A DNA stretch of 64,000 nt from Entophlyctis helioformis (GCA_025526915.1 JAHLKH010000131.1:1-64000), one strand, 5' to 3'; numbered from the stretch's first letter, positions 15,554-26,885 are shown. A program made the numbers and translations. Notes: generated from the letters alone by a model not told the origin.

Positions 15554-16612
15554 TTACGTGCATGGCTGAACGTGGTCGCTGTCTGATCGGTCCAAGATGA
15601 GGGTCTGACCTTGAGCAATTGCCCCAGAACCAAGCAGATCACCAAGTGTCGCGAGCGTTCCAAGTCGCATGCCTGTCGCTCCGTGAAAGAGGGAAAGCTT
15701 GGGGCCGGTCCCGGCAACGTTGTTGGTGTTTGCAACCTGCGCCGTTTCTGCCAGTGCATCCACAAGCTTGCCAATAGAGATGGTCTGCAAGCGGTAGCAT
15801 GTCAGATTGCAATCACATTGGCAGCCAAGGTTGTGATGGTCCGTTGACGCTGACCTTGCGGTGGAACACGCCAAGTGTGCGATGCTCTCCTTGTGGAGCA
15901 TCGGCAGCCACGATGATGGACAGAAACACGCGAAGATCGGACGGGATCTTGGCGTCGCCCTTGGCATTCATCTTGAGTTTCATAAGAGCCACAGCCGGGC
16001 TCATGGGCTTTGGCTGTTTGGCTGCTGTTGTTGCCGCTGAAGAGGCTGGAGCGGATGCATGTGCGCCAAGCTTGTCGCTCACAAACGTCTTGATGGCTAC
16101 CTTGCGATCCATCTTGTCGATGCTCGCCTGGGCAAGAGCAGCGCATTGGTGCGAGGCGGCATAGCGATGGGCCAGACAGAAGCGCAGTCCGCAGTCTGGA
16201 CAGAGTGCACTCCAAAGCTCTGCAGTTGTGCATCCCTGCGCGCTGCACGGGATCTTGCCTGGCGACGTTGACGGCACCTTTGCAGAGCACTCGGCCGCCA
16301 TGTGCATCTTGAGCCTGTTGCTGTCACTTGCCGAGTCGGTGCCTGAGCCTGGCTTGCTGCTGACGACCAGCGAGCATTTGGGGCACACGAGCAGGCTTGC
16401 GTCTGTGCTCGAGCCTGGGCAGCGGTGCTTGTCTCCAAAGCGGTGCTCGGGACAGAAGACGCAGTGGCAGTCGCCACAAACGAATGGCAGAAAGTCTGTC
16501 GGCAAGCAGTCAGCTTGGATGCCGGTTTGTGATGGGTGGAGGTGACGTGCGAGGATGGCTGCTCACCGTACCGTCCACAGTCTGCTACCGAACAGTTGAG
16601 TCCATAGTCCAT
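15554..16612 (-). CDS. AN1-type zinc-finger protein with C-terminal ubiquitin-like domain (ZFAND1/Cuz1 type)
   Basis: Three exons: 16612-16567, 16495-15855 and 15784-15554; 305 residues, phases consistent. Two AN1 fingers: the first spans the first junction (CSVADCGRY, then DFLPFVCGDCHCVFCPEHRF), the second is CSAQGCTT ... SALCPDCGLRFCLAHRYAAS. The C-terminus (SDLRVFLSIIV, then TISIGKLVDALAETA and LILDRSDSDHV) resembles the ubiquitin-like fold of ZFAND1 and yeast Cuz1. Those proteins bind Cdc48/p97 and the proteasome and help clear arsenite-induced aggregates and stress granules. The order AN1-AN1-linker-UBL is the hallmark. Function is inferred from family. Confidence 0.87.
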
Positions 16613-17032
16613 GGCGGAGCAGCAGTTGGCCGATACCAGATGAAGACCAGGCAGCACAAAACACGGTCAAACACACAGCCAAATTGTCCCACAACCAAGA
16701 TCGTCCACCAGCCACGCGTGAATAAGGCGGCGTGGAAAACGAGTGGTTGTCGGCTGGGTGGAGTCGCGACCACCTGTAATCCGAGTGGAGGCCTGTGGGT
16801 GTGTTGGATCGCTTGGATGTGGGTCAAACGGTTCCATTGGCGACTCTGCAGAGAGTCAGCCCGTTGTGAATCAGCGGTCGACATTCTGGCCCTTCGGAGG
16901 CTGGGTCAGGAGGTCGTTAACGAGTTGCGCAATGCGTCAGGCGAGCAATCGAGCAGCGAAAAGTGACCGCCGCAGATGGCATAGCGGATCACTGGCTCGA
17001 GGAGCGCCTTGGCAGCCGCCACTCGAATATGT
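16613..17032. other. Intergenic, left edge of the mobile-element island
   Basis: No supported gene. An open stretch on the plus strand near 16860-16966 (translating to VDILALRRLGQEVVNELR) reads like protein and could be an upstream piece of the retrotransposon that follows. It is too short to classify. Confidence 0.3.
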
Positions 17033-18212
17033 AGACACACACTCTTTTGTCTTTTTGCCTGTCATCGTTGCCAACCACCCCTTCACCAACTCCCCTTGCT
17101 TCGGCTACGACCTTGCCGATGCACAAACTCCCCGAATCCAACGATCCCGCCGCTCTCACTGCGCTCGGCTTCGACGACGATCTTCTGGCTACGTTTAGGG
17201 CCATCCGAGTATCCGTCGATGCTCGTCTCCGTCTGTCCCGCAAGGCCCGCTCGCTCCGCACCCCGCTCGCCCTCCTCTCCCAGCACCACAACACCGAATT
17301 CACCGCCCGTCGCCATTACTGGACTCGCGTTTCTCGCCTCCTGTTCAACCGTCTCAACCTCTCCGACATTGCTCCTCCTGTTGCCCGTAACGACCCCCTC
17401 CCCACCTTCTCCATCCTCGACCGTACCAACCTCCGTATTGCCCGCACCAGCCTGCTCTCCCCCAAGTCCGATCTCGCCACCGCCTTCTTCGCCCGCCAGT
17501 TCACAGACATCAGCTTCGCCAACTCCCCTTGCTTCGGCTACGACCTTGCCGATGGCGTCCGCACTCTGCTGCTTGCCCGGATCGACGGCCTGTGGACGCT
17601 CAAGTTCGCCCTCCGCCTCAACCTCCTCGCCGCCAACCACCCCTTCACCGACGGCTGCTGCATCCTCTGCAACCAGAGCCTGAACGGCACCCACGAGTGG
17701 GCTCACTTTGTCGTCAGCTGCACCGGCCTCGCCATCCAACGCGACGACGCCAACCTCGCCCCATTCATTGCCCAGATCTCGGAAGCCATCGAACACAAGC
17801 TCCCCGAATCCAACGATCCCGCCGCTCTCGCCGCGCTCGGCTTCGACGACGATCTTCTGGCTACGTTTAGGACCATCCGAGTATCTACAAGAATCGACCA
17901 AGTGTACATAACGCTCCTCGGCGGAGGAGTTCTATCCGGTGTTGCGGACATCACAGAGTCTTGGCTCTGTGGTGACCAGCAACAAGTCAATGCACCTGGA
18001 GACGTGCGTCCACTCGCCTCGCGAATGTGCGCGTTTCTTCAGGCTGCCCATGGTGTGTTCCAGCGTACTTTATGGATACATCACCGTGGACGTGTCGGAC
18101 CAGGGGGATGACATAACTGAGGGATCTACGCACGGCCTAAAGCTCGAAAGGGTATGGCATCTAGTGTCTTGGGGACTGGGAATCTTCTTGGAATGAACTT
18201 TGGCATCACCTA
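17033..18212 (+). mobile_element. Rearranged 3' fragment of a non-LTR retrotransposon (LINE) ORF2
   Basis: A 354-codon open frame (17047-18111) matches the region downstream of the reverse transcriptase in LINE ORF2 proteins. It includes RLSRKARSLRTPLALLSQ and ends in the typical Cys/His knuckle CCILCNQSLNGTHEWAHFVV followed by SC. The RT palm (YxDD) is absent, so the copy is 5'-truncated. It is also internally shuffled: the segment HKLPESNDPAALTALGFDDD occurs at 17116 and again near 17798, and 17070-17115 is a chimera of bases otherwise found near 17515 and 17632. A non-autonomous, dead copy. Confidence 0.75.
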
Positions 18213-18219
18213 AAAAAAG

Positions 18220-18731
18220 GCTCACTTTGTCGTCAGCTGCACCGGCCTCGCCATCCAACGCGACGACGCCAACCTCGCCCCATTCATTGCCCAGATCTCG
18301 GAAGCCATCGAACACAAACTCCCCGAATCCAACGATCCCGCCGCTCTCACTGCGCTCGGCTTCGACAACGATCTTCTGGCTACGTTTAGGACCATCCGAG
18401 TATCTACAAGAATCGACCAAGTGTACATAACGCTCCTCGGCGGAGGAGTTCTATCCGGTGTTGCGGACATTACAGAGTCTTGGCTCTGTGGTGACCAGCA
18501 ACAAGTCAATGCACCTGGAGACGTGCGTCCACTCGCCTCGCGAATGTGCGCGTTTCTTCAGGCTGCCCATGGTGTGTTCCAGCGTACTTTATGGATACAT
18601 CACCGTGGACGTGTCGGACCAGGGGGATGACATAACTGAGGGATCTACGCACGGCCTAAAGCTCGAAAGGGTATGGCATCTAGTGTCTTGGGGACTGGGA
18701 ATCTTCTTGGAATGAACTTTGGCATCACCTA
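18220..18731 (+). mobile_element. Second tandem copy of the LINE 3' end
   Basis: Bases 18220-18731 repeat 17701-18212 at an offset of 519 bp with only about five substitutions. The first copy ends in ...catcaccta followed by a run of A's and gg, then the second copy starts abruptly mid-gene. That is the pattern of a 5'-truncated LINE inserted at or beside the A-tail of another copy. Both copies encode the Cys/His-knuckle region plus ITLLGGGVLSGVADITESWL. The high identity suggests recent retrotransposition or a recent unequal duplication. Confidence 0.75.
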
Positions 18732-18890
18732 ACGAGAATGCTTGTGTGGGTTTAGCGGCAAGTGCAGGAGAGTCCGGATCTTGGCGCTGCGGCATTGAAT
18801 GGGCCTTTTGCGGCCCAGCAATCAGAGCATTTCAACCGAGTTTTGAAACGAGGAATCATTAAATTTTCTTCCCCCATTGTTCAGCAACTC

Positions 18891-21800
18891 ATGTCTGACT
18901 CAGCGCCTCCAACCGAGCAGGTGGGAACCGGGAACCCATTCGTTGCCCAACGTTGTTGACTCATGCTGTTGTGCTGCCAACCCTTGGCCAGGACTCGACT
19001 CCGGACCAGATGGTGATTGCTGCTCTGAAGCAACAGCTCGCCGACAGGGACAAGAAGCTCGCCGACAGGGACAAGAAGCTCGCTGACAGGGACAAGAAGC
19101 TCGCCGACAGGGACAAGAAGCTCGCCGACAGGGACAAGAAGCTCGCCGAGCTAATGAGGACTCAACAACAGCAGCAGCAGCAGTCAGACAGCTCTGAAAC
19201 GACAGCACAGGAGGTCGCTCGTGGGAAATCATCGATGATCTCGAGAGTCCTGAACGATTCAGTTGTTGAGGGTTTCAAAGCCGAATTCCGCGATCCGAAA
19301 GGCACACTTAAGAAGTTTTGCGAATACGTCGACGAGATCGTCACTAAGTGGAAGGACGGCAAAGACTATATTGCGCCAACTGGAACGATCCTGCAAGCGA
19401 GCTCGACTGGCAAGAGTCGCCTCATCGCGCAAGTCGGCCGCGAACGCTTTGTCTTTTTGGTTTGTCTCCGCGACAAGAGCGAGGTTGCATATCCGCCTCG
19501 CAGCAAGATCGCAGACACGATCCCCACCGACCCAAAGCATTTCACATCGTGGGCGTTGGGACTCTTTGTCGTCTGCATTGAACACTTGACGAAGGTGCTT
19601 CGCAAAGACAAATGCATGACACCGGCCAAATGGATCAAACAGCAGATTGATCCAGACAAACAACTGGCATTCTGGGACAAGATCCACGCCAGAATGGAAA
19701 CGATCAAGGAGAAGAATTGGTTTCAAGTGGTTTCACCAGTCACAACTCAGCCGAATGTCAAGGTGGTTGAAGTTGCTGACGATCCCCAAGATCCGAGCCA
19801 TTTGTCAAACTGCAAGCCTGCAGGTAGGATCGATTGCGATTGATTTCATCTGTATGGCTGTGCGTCTACTGGCCTGGAGCAAGTATTGACTGTTTGGTGT
19901 TTGGTGCGCAGATTTTGGATCACGCAAGTCATCTGGTGCGCGCCGTCGAGAAGCCTGCGAAAACCTCTCAAAAGCAATGACCGCGCTTCAAGAGGCACTT
20001 GAAACGAGAGGCGACCCCCCAAAAGCCCGTCTGATCTTTGCATTTGACGAAGCTTCGCGGCTCATCGATCGACCCAACGCCACTGGTCAGGGCACCACCA
20101 ACCTCGACCGGCTTCGCGAAGCGGCCAGCTGCCTGCCTCGATGCAACACCAATGGCGTCATGGTCGTTTTCACGGACACCAACATGGCGATTGGTGATTT
20201 TGTCCCAGCTGGAGAACCTGCCTTTGTAAACTCGTTACGCGGCGTCGACGCAACGAAGCTCTTTGCTCCATTCTGGGAGCTTCGGTTCTGGGATGTGAAT
20301 ACCGCCATGCCGTCGTTCAAACGTGCCGATCAGCTCATTCGGAGTGCTATTCAGTCGGCCGCCAACACCTCGTCTGTCGAGTCTGTGATGAACTCGAGCA
20401 ACCTCGAGACCGTCATCTGGGAATCACTGCGTCAGTTTGGCCGTCCAGTCTGGTCGAGTCTGTCTGAGCCCAGGGAATTCAGAGATCTTATGAGAGCTGC
20501 TGTTGCTAAGCTCTGTTGCACGGCTTTCGACTGGTCGTTAATCCTCAACTCGGACGCACACAAGAACACCAAGCCGGCATACCAGGCGGCAGCAGCAACG
20601 CTCTTTGCAGTTGACATTATCGGCACCACGGTCCAACAGACGTCGGACCTCACGGCCCGGTTTATGGCAATTTGCACAGACGTATCGCGAGACCGAATGC
20701 GTATGACCGTCACCTACCCGTCCGATCCGGTGTTTGCCGAAGCTGCATTAACGGCACTCAAGTACGTCGATGATGATCAGCTTTCTTGGAACAAAGACGA
20801 AGGCCTCGACCTTTCCCGATGGACACGAATGGCAATGTTGCTGTTCACGTCCGTCAAGAGCGGATTCATGGACACAGGCGATCGTGGCGAGCTCGTCGCT
20901 CGTTTCTTGCTGTTGCTCGCGATGGCAAAGGCAACTTGGACCGCGTCACCCCACTGTTACTTGACCATGCCGGTGACGGTCGTTTGCTTCCTGAAGGCTC
21001 TCTTTGGCGAAAAGCGCCAGCCTGTTCGTTGGACAAATGGCAAGCCTGGTGAGTGCCAGGCGTCACTCCTGTGTGTGCACGACACGGTGGCTGACAAGCA
21101 GTGTAATGTCCACTGGCAATGCTAGACTCAAGCATCCTCTGGGAGGAGGCCGTGCTTGACGAGGAGCTGCGTGATGGGCTAGTCTTTTTCAACCATTTCT
21201 GGTATGCGTCAAAGGGCAACAGTGTCGAAGCACTCAAGACTGCGTTCCATTGCTGTGCGGCAATTGCGTGCAGGCGAGGCCAAAAGAGCGTTGATTTGGT
21301 CATTCCTGTTTTCTTGACGAAGACAGCGCGATTCTCGGCCATCCTTGTCCAGGTCAAGAACTGGCAGAAGGTATTGTCGTGTTCGATCTCTTGCAGATGC
21401 AGGACTGCAGCATCCAAGACAGGCAGTCTGACATTAGCTTGATTGATTTCGATTCGCACAGAGCGTCCCGCCACAAAGTGCACGCTATATTGGTTTCCGG
21501 TTGTCAGACTTTAACTATAATAGTTTCAAGGACGAACCGCCTCATGTTGCACTCACCATGAGCCTACGTCAATCGTCTCCTGGATTGTTCTATTTGCACC
21601 AGAAGAACGCAAACGTATGTGACAATTGGCAGCACGTGCATGTATGATGTGGGCTAACGAGTGTTGCGCCAACAGAAATCGGTCCTGTTCTCTGGAGGAG
21701 TGTCTGAGCTGTTTGGTGGCGTAAAGGAATTCAAGGATGTGATTGGTGTCATCGAGACTATTCTGCCAGACGTCTTTCAAAACGAAAAGGATGACAAGAG

Positions 21801-22042
21801 CCAAGAATCCTTTCCAGAATTTCTCATGTTGGATGTAAGTGATTAATTGCTACTGCTCCAATATGTAATGATTGCGGTGCAGACTTGAATGCCAACCATC
21901 ATTTCAACAGTCGCGAACGGATCAGATTCATCAGGATGCCGGCAGCTCAGGATCATCATCGGCAAGCGGAAGCGGCACGCTGAAGAGAGGCCCTGATGAT
22001 AATGGAGCCAGAAGGAAGTCAAAGCGTAGCAAGCAGAAATAG
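18891..22042 (+). CDS. Crinkler-type P-loop NTPase fused to restriction-endonuclease-fold domain
   Basis: Seven exons: 18891-18920, 18992-19823, 19912-21048, 21126-21370, 21462-21614, 21676-21834 and 21911-22042. All have GT-AG borders and phases sum to 895 residues. Order: a short N-terminus without a signal peptide; five perfect heptads (LADRDKK) forming a coiled coil; a P-loop segment (residues ~145-152, QASSTGKS; Walker-A-like but with Gln at the usual first Gly); Walker B LIFAFDE (D333/E334); a sensor-like VMVVFTDTN; and a nuclease core with D723 and Q742-V-K744. It ends in a basic Lys/Arg nuclear-signal-like tail. This NTPase-REase pairing is known from CRN proteins of chytrids, oomycetes and mucoromycotan fungi, which act in the nucleus and are thought to derive from selfish elements. 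It is flanked by LINE relics on both sides. No stop or frameshift interrupts it, so it may be expressed. Confidence 0.85.
19037..19141 (+). repeat. Five 21-bp tandem repeats encoding coiled-coil heptads
   Basis: Five head-to-tail copies of a 21-bp unit, nearly identical (one silent c/t change), each encoding LADRDKK in frame. The unit length equals exactly one heptad, so copy-number change would lengthen the coiled coil without breaking the frame. Confidence 0.95.
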
Positions 22043-22132
22043 CAGCGTTACCAAGTTGGCATGCAGGCAGACAGCAATCCAGTTAGGTATTGCATCGAAT
22101 GAAGATATGTGCACCAACGGGCTCTTGAAATG

Positions 22133-22863
22133 ATTGGTGAATGTCAACTGTTACACAACGCTCGATCCAACTCTACAACCGGTACATGGCCACGCCCGGC
22201 CTGCCTGGCGGCGACCCAGACAGCAAGCCACGCCTCAAGGCATACAGCCTGGCTGTCACGCTCAAGTCTGCCAGCAAGTGCGATACGGCCGCCATCTACA
22301 CTGCGCTCCAGATGCCACAAGACAGCCAACATCATACGAGACCCGGTCTTTGACCCGCGACGCTCGGAAGGCACTCGGTTTCTGACGCTCTCTCCTGTGG
22401 GCGGCATCCACACTGCTCGCCGCGCCATCAACGCCAACCTGCTCGACCCAGCCCACCCGTTTGGCGACGGTTCATGTCGACCGTGCGGCGAGGATCTGGG
22501 AAGCACGCTGGAGACTGCGCACTTTGCGCTCGAGTGCACAGAGGAGCGGATCGTGGCTATCCGCACAGCACATGGGCAGCGCGGCTTGGACGCACGGTTC
22601 GCAGCAGCACGTGCCATTGCAACGCATGAGAATGTGGGACACCCACAGATACGCGGCGATCTTGTACATATTGTTTCTGACGTGGTAAACTTGATGTGGG
22701 GGTTAGTCGTTGGCGGGACATAGGGCGAAGCATTCAATGCGGAGCAGATGCAGAGACTCGAGGCTGATGGGTTGGCTATGGTGGGTTTAGCGGACTTCCT
22801 GCAAGCGTCTATTTGGGTGTACCGGTCTGAGCTCTGGGCACACAAACGGCGCGCTGTAGGGTA
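22133..22863 (+). mobile_element. Diverged LINE ORF2 3' relic with stops and a frameshift
   Basis: Translations across two frames give LKAYSLAVTLKSASKCDTAA, then INANLLDPAHPFGDG followed by CRPCGEDLGSTLETAHFALE-C, the same Cys/His-knuckle architecture as the copies at 17-18.7 kb but clearly different in sequence. A frame change near 22330 and a TAG at 22721 interrupt it. Reading on past the stop gives a natural-looking end (ADFLQASIWVYRSELWAHKR, stop near 22863). It is a dead 3' fragment of another LINE family, lying on the right flank of the CRN gene. Confidence 0.7.
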
Positions 22864-23328
22864 AGGGTACCTGTGGGATTTGCCAACGAGCCTATGCCAT
22901 CACTGGTGGGGCATGCTATGCGGACACATGGAATGAAGCAGCCTGATCATTCAAAGGAACACATGAGTGATCACTTCAATGTTTTCGCATGCTTCGTGTC
23001 TTCATTCAGCCGAAAGATGCCCACAAGCAGCCATACTTGATCACAACAATTGCTTCCGCAACCACACGGCACTCACCGACAACTCCCTCGCACCAATTCT
23101 CACCAAACATTCATCTTGCCAGTCTCAGGGTTGCTCCTGATTATCATCCATACGCCGCCTTTCCCCTCATATAAACATCGCGGTCCTGAACACTCCCACA
23201 TGTCCCGGAGAATTTATTGGCTGACGTCACATAGCATGTGCTGTCGTCATTCCCCTGCAACTCTTTGTGCCTCGAAATTCAGTGTCTGCAATGCCCAAAC
23301 TTGCCTCAAGCAAACTATACTCAAAGTC
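22864..23328. other. Intergenic, 5' region of the seven-TM gene
   Basis: About 460 bp with lower GC than the surroundings. No coding pattern or RNA gene was recognised. A tataaac-like sequence lies near 23171, about 155 bp upstream of the next start codon. Confidence 0.35.
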
Positions 23329-24744
23329 ATGTCGATTGTCATTCCCTTTGACCGTCCGCGTTTCGACCAGCCCGAAGAGTATCTTGCGGCTGTACTCTGC
23401 TGCATCTCTATCCCTTTGATGATTTACAACACCTACGATACCGGCAAGGCCTTTATCAAGGCTCGCTCGTACCTTACTGGCAACTTCATGGCGCTCTCGA
23501 TCATCTGTATCATCTACCAGATAGCCATGACGACCTGCACGTTCTTTTACACGCACCTCAACCTGATTATCGTGCGAGTGGTTCTGTTCTTCATTGCGAC
23601 GTACATCAATCAGGTCATCAATACTGTAAGCGGAAAGAGTGTCTTCTTTGTGGCCTGCTGTGTCTGCTGTATCCTGACTCGCAAGCAGTACTTTATTCTC
23701 GACATCTTCTCCCGCAGCAAGGTGAGGGTCGACCGAATGGCAATACCAATCTGGCCACGTCCACATTGACATTCGTCTTTTCGCAATACCATTGTCATAC
23801 CATGTCACGCACATAGCTGCTGTGGAAATGGTTCCCATACGTCTTCTTTGCCATTATGAACGTACTGTTCTGGTCCATGTACACGCCACGCCTGTTCTAC
23901 TACTCGTTGTTCATTAGCCCCACCCAGAACAACTGGGCAGCCATGTGAGTCCGCGTGCCGTCTCCCCTGTCAAGGAGATATCCTGGCGGCGACTGACCAT
24001 TTGGCGTCACAACGCGTCAACTGCCTGCTACTGTCTTTCCACCAATGACGTCATCTGCTACCAGCTGGTATCGCTACACGGCAAGCACGTACAGTAAGTT
24101 TGGCCGATAGCACTCGTCGTTTCTGAATGTCCATTCCATCAATGCTAATCACCCCCAACTCATCCAGCAATCATTGGCAACGTTGTAACCGAGTTGATTG
24201 CGTGCTACGCAGTGTTTACGCTCTTTTGGAACTTCAACAAGATGGGCAAGCGTGAATCAAAGGGCACAAAGTCGGCTGCGTCAGCCAGTTCTGGCGGAGC
24301 AGGCGACCAAGCTTCCTCGGGAAATCCCATTGTCAACTTTTACAGAAAGCTCAACCCGTCGCAGATTGCCGTCTTCCGCCTTGCTTTCTATCTCGCCATC
24401 TACATGTGCCACATTCCCGTCATGCTCACTTACTCGCAAGCCGCTGACGCTGCTATGCGTCCTCCTCCTTCGGCTGGCTGGCGCAAGGTATGTTCGTTTA
24501 CCTTTCTCGTTTGACTAGAGACGCAGACTAACGCCGTGACTGGAATCACCTCTGAATACTCGTCGCTCATCAGGGTCAAGCGTTGATTTGTGTTGCTGCT
24601 ACGCTCTCGGTCATTTTCACAGTCTTTATCTGGTGGACGATGAAGGGCCTGAAGGATCTTCGCTTTGGTGGCTCGTCACAGGCAACCAAGCAGCAGCTCA
24701 ACAGCAAGGCCAGTGCGACTGGTTCCTCAAGTGGAGCCCACTAA
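23329..24744 (+). CDS. Orphan seven-transmembrane protein
   Basis: Five exons (23329-23721, 23817-23944, 24065-24093, 24168-24487, 24574-24744) encode 346 residues; phases sum correctly and the third exon is only 29 nt. Seven hydrophobic helices can be drawn: YLAAVLCCISIPLMIYN; FMALSIICIIYQIAMTTC; LIIVRVVLFFIATYI with FFVACCVCCI; WFPYVFFAIMNVLFWSMY; VTELIACYAVFTLFW; VFRLAFYLAIYMCHIPVML; and ALICVAATLSVIFTVFIWW. A Ser/Gly/Lys-rich loop sits between helices 5 and 6 and a polar tail follows helix 7. That topology fits a GPCR-like receptor, but I see no class-defining motif (no DRY or NPxxY), so it remains unclassified. Confidence 0.7.
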
Positions 24745-24951
24745 GATCCCTTCGTTTTCTATTGTTCAAGTGTATGCCAGTAATACTTCTGTTACAGTGC
24801 TATTGATGCTGTGCGATGGCCAGCCCTTTTCTCTCCGTTCTTCCACCCCCAAGCTGTTTGTGCTTTCGCTTCTCGATAAAATCGCGTTCACAATCAATCA
24901 TCTGCGTTGTTTTCGGCTTAAAATGAGTTGGGCAGTTTAATTCCAATTCTC

Positions 24952-26790
24952 TCAAGCACTGCTGTCTGCATGCTTGACAATCCAAGGGTGCCGTGCAACC
25001 TGCTCAAGAGGCAGGCGGTTTCCAGGCTCGCGTCTGAGGAGCTGTGTACATTTCACAACGGCTTAGCCAGCATTGTTACCAGTCAAGCAACAAAGCAAGA
25101 CTCGCCCCAACCTTTGTAATCAGATCCGCTGCCTCTGGGCTGATGTAGTCCGGAAACTTGAGGTCCACCTTGGTAATTCTGCGGTATGTAGCCTTGTACG
25201 AGCGCTGGTCCTCGAACGGAGGCACTCCAACAAGAAACTCGTAGCACAGTACACCAAGCGACCACAGGTCCACTTTTTCGTTGTGGTCGTGACCCTCGAT
25301 CATTTCAGGCGGCAAATAGTCAAGAGTGCCACAAATGGTCTGACGCCGTGCGTTGGGTGCGTGCACTGACCACCCGAAATCGGCAATCTTGAGTTCGCCC
25401 TTGATCCCAAGCAACAGGTTTTCTTGATGGGCAGCATTCACATCAGCATGAGAAGTGTTGCTGTCAATTGAGAGATGAGGGCATTGCCTTGTACATACCT
25501 GGCTTGATATCGCGGTGGATGACATGCTTCTTGTGCAGATAGGCAAGCGCATCGGCCATTTGCGCAATGTACTGTTGTTGGACAGTGTTGGCCAGGTTCA
25601 GTATCCGTACTCCTTAAACACACAGATGCGGACATTACGAAACAGCAAACCACCTTTGCTGCGCGCGGTTCAGAGAAACGCTCCTCCTTGCGCAGATGCT
25701 TGTACATTTCGCCCTGGGCGGCGTATTCGAGAATGAGATACACACGCTTGCTGTCGTAAAAGTAGCCGTACAGGCGAAGGATGTTTGGGTGGCGAAGATG
25801 CGACTGGATCTCAATCTCACGACGGAGCTGCTTCTCAACCTTGTTGTCGGCCAGCTCTGCCTTGAACAGGATCTTGAGGGCGACGACATAGCCACTGTGC
25901 TTTTCTCTGGCGAGATAGACACGTCCGAACTTGCCCTTTCCTAAGGGGCGACCAACGTCAAAGTCCTTCAGCGACCAGCGTCTTTCTTCGCCAGAGTCGG
26001 ACGATGCCGAAGACTCGTGCGATGCAGAGTGCATTTGCGGCACCGGCTCCTGACGAGGATCGGTCTTGGCTGATGCATGCGCAACATGGACATGACGAGC
26101 CTGTTGCTGATCCTATGAAACGTGTGCATCTCCAAGTCAGTCCGATGCACGCTTCCCGCTGTTCAGCATCATGGCTCGACAGCTCAGACTTGCCATTGGC
26201 TGAAGTGCCGTGCTGTGGTGGTGGGCCACCTGGGCTGCCAGGTGACTTGCCTGACCATGATAAGCACCATGGGCTCGCGTGGCAGCAGCTGCATTGGAGG
26301 TATGGCTGATAGAACCGATGGCCATCTTTGCAGCAGCTAATGCTGAGGAGGCATGGCCAACTTGGGCATCACTTCGGAGCTTGTTCATGACCCCCAGTCC
26401 ATCAGGAGAGCATTCATGTCAGTGCTTTGTGCAGGGGGCAGACAACTCATCGCCAACAATACTGCAAGGCTGCCAAGAAGGAGACTCAAGGGGACTTGAG
26501 ACACTGCCAGTTGCGAGCCATGGACCGGCCAACGCAGCACAGGCTTGGCAGCCCTGTCGGTTTGGCAACGTCCGACCATGCGTGCGGTCAGCAGGCCATG
26601 CATATTGACATACTGGCTGGCTGTAGTTTTCCTTGTCCGACACCGACACACCACCAAACTGGCGGGCCAGTGCGTTGATGGGTGCTGCCTGCGCCGGCGC
26701 TTTCGAGAGATATGCTGCTGTTGTTGCTGCCGCTGCTGGGTGAGGCTGGTAGCCTTGTCCGTGCTGTGCAAGGTTCTGCCTGCTGGCCAT
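24952..26790 (-). CDS. Aurora-family serine/threonine kinase
   Basis: Six exons: 26790-26614, 26379-26230, 26112-25654, 25571-25499, 25422-25112 and 25041-24952; 419 residues with consistent phases. The N-terminal ~120 residues are disordered and include SDKENYSQP, a KEN-box candidate for APC/C-driven destruction. Kinase domain from ~135: [11 protein letters not shown] (P-loop), VALKILFK (ATP-anchoring Lys), HRDIKPEN (catalytic loop), DFGWSVHA (DFG, with the Aurora-type DFGWSV), [16 protein letters not shown] (activation-loop Thr) and [18 protein letters not shown]. Aurora kinases run chromosome segregation and spindle function in mitosis. Most early fungi have one, so an Ipl1-like role is likely. 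The junction between exons 2 and 3 is less certain than the rest. Confidence 0.93.
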
Positions 26791-26885
26791 TGCCGTGATC
26801 GTCAAGATTGTAAAAACCGCGTTGAGCAAGCACGTCCGAACCGGCCCACCACTTCATTGCTGCATGGGGCAACGACCAATATTGT

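Noticed and set aside
17083..17901. Minus-strand Glu/Gly/Val-rich frame of 272 codons
   Set aside because: Mirror frame of the LINE fragment; composition is the reverse complement of the real plus-strand frame.
19037..19141. Regular short repeats that could suggest a CRISPR array
   Set aside because: Contiguous 21-bp units with no spacers, coding for heptads in frame; CRISPR arrays are also not expected in a nuclear fungal genome.
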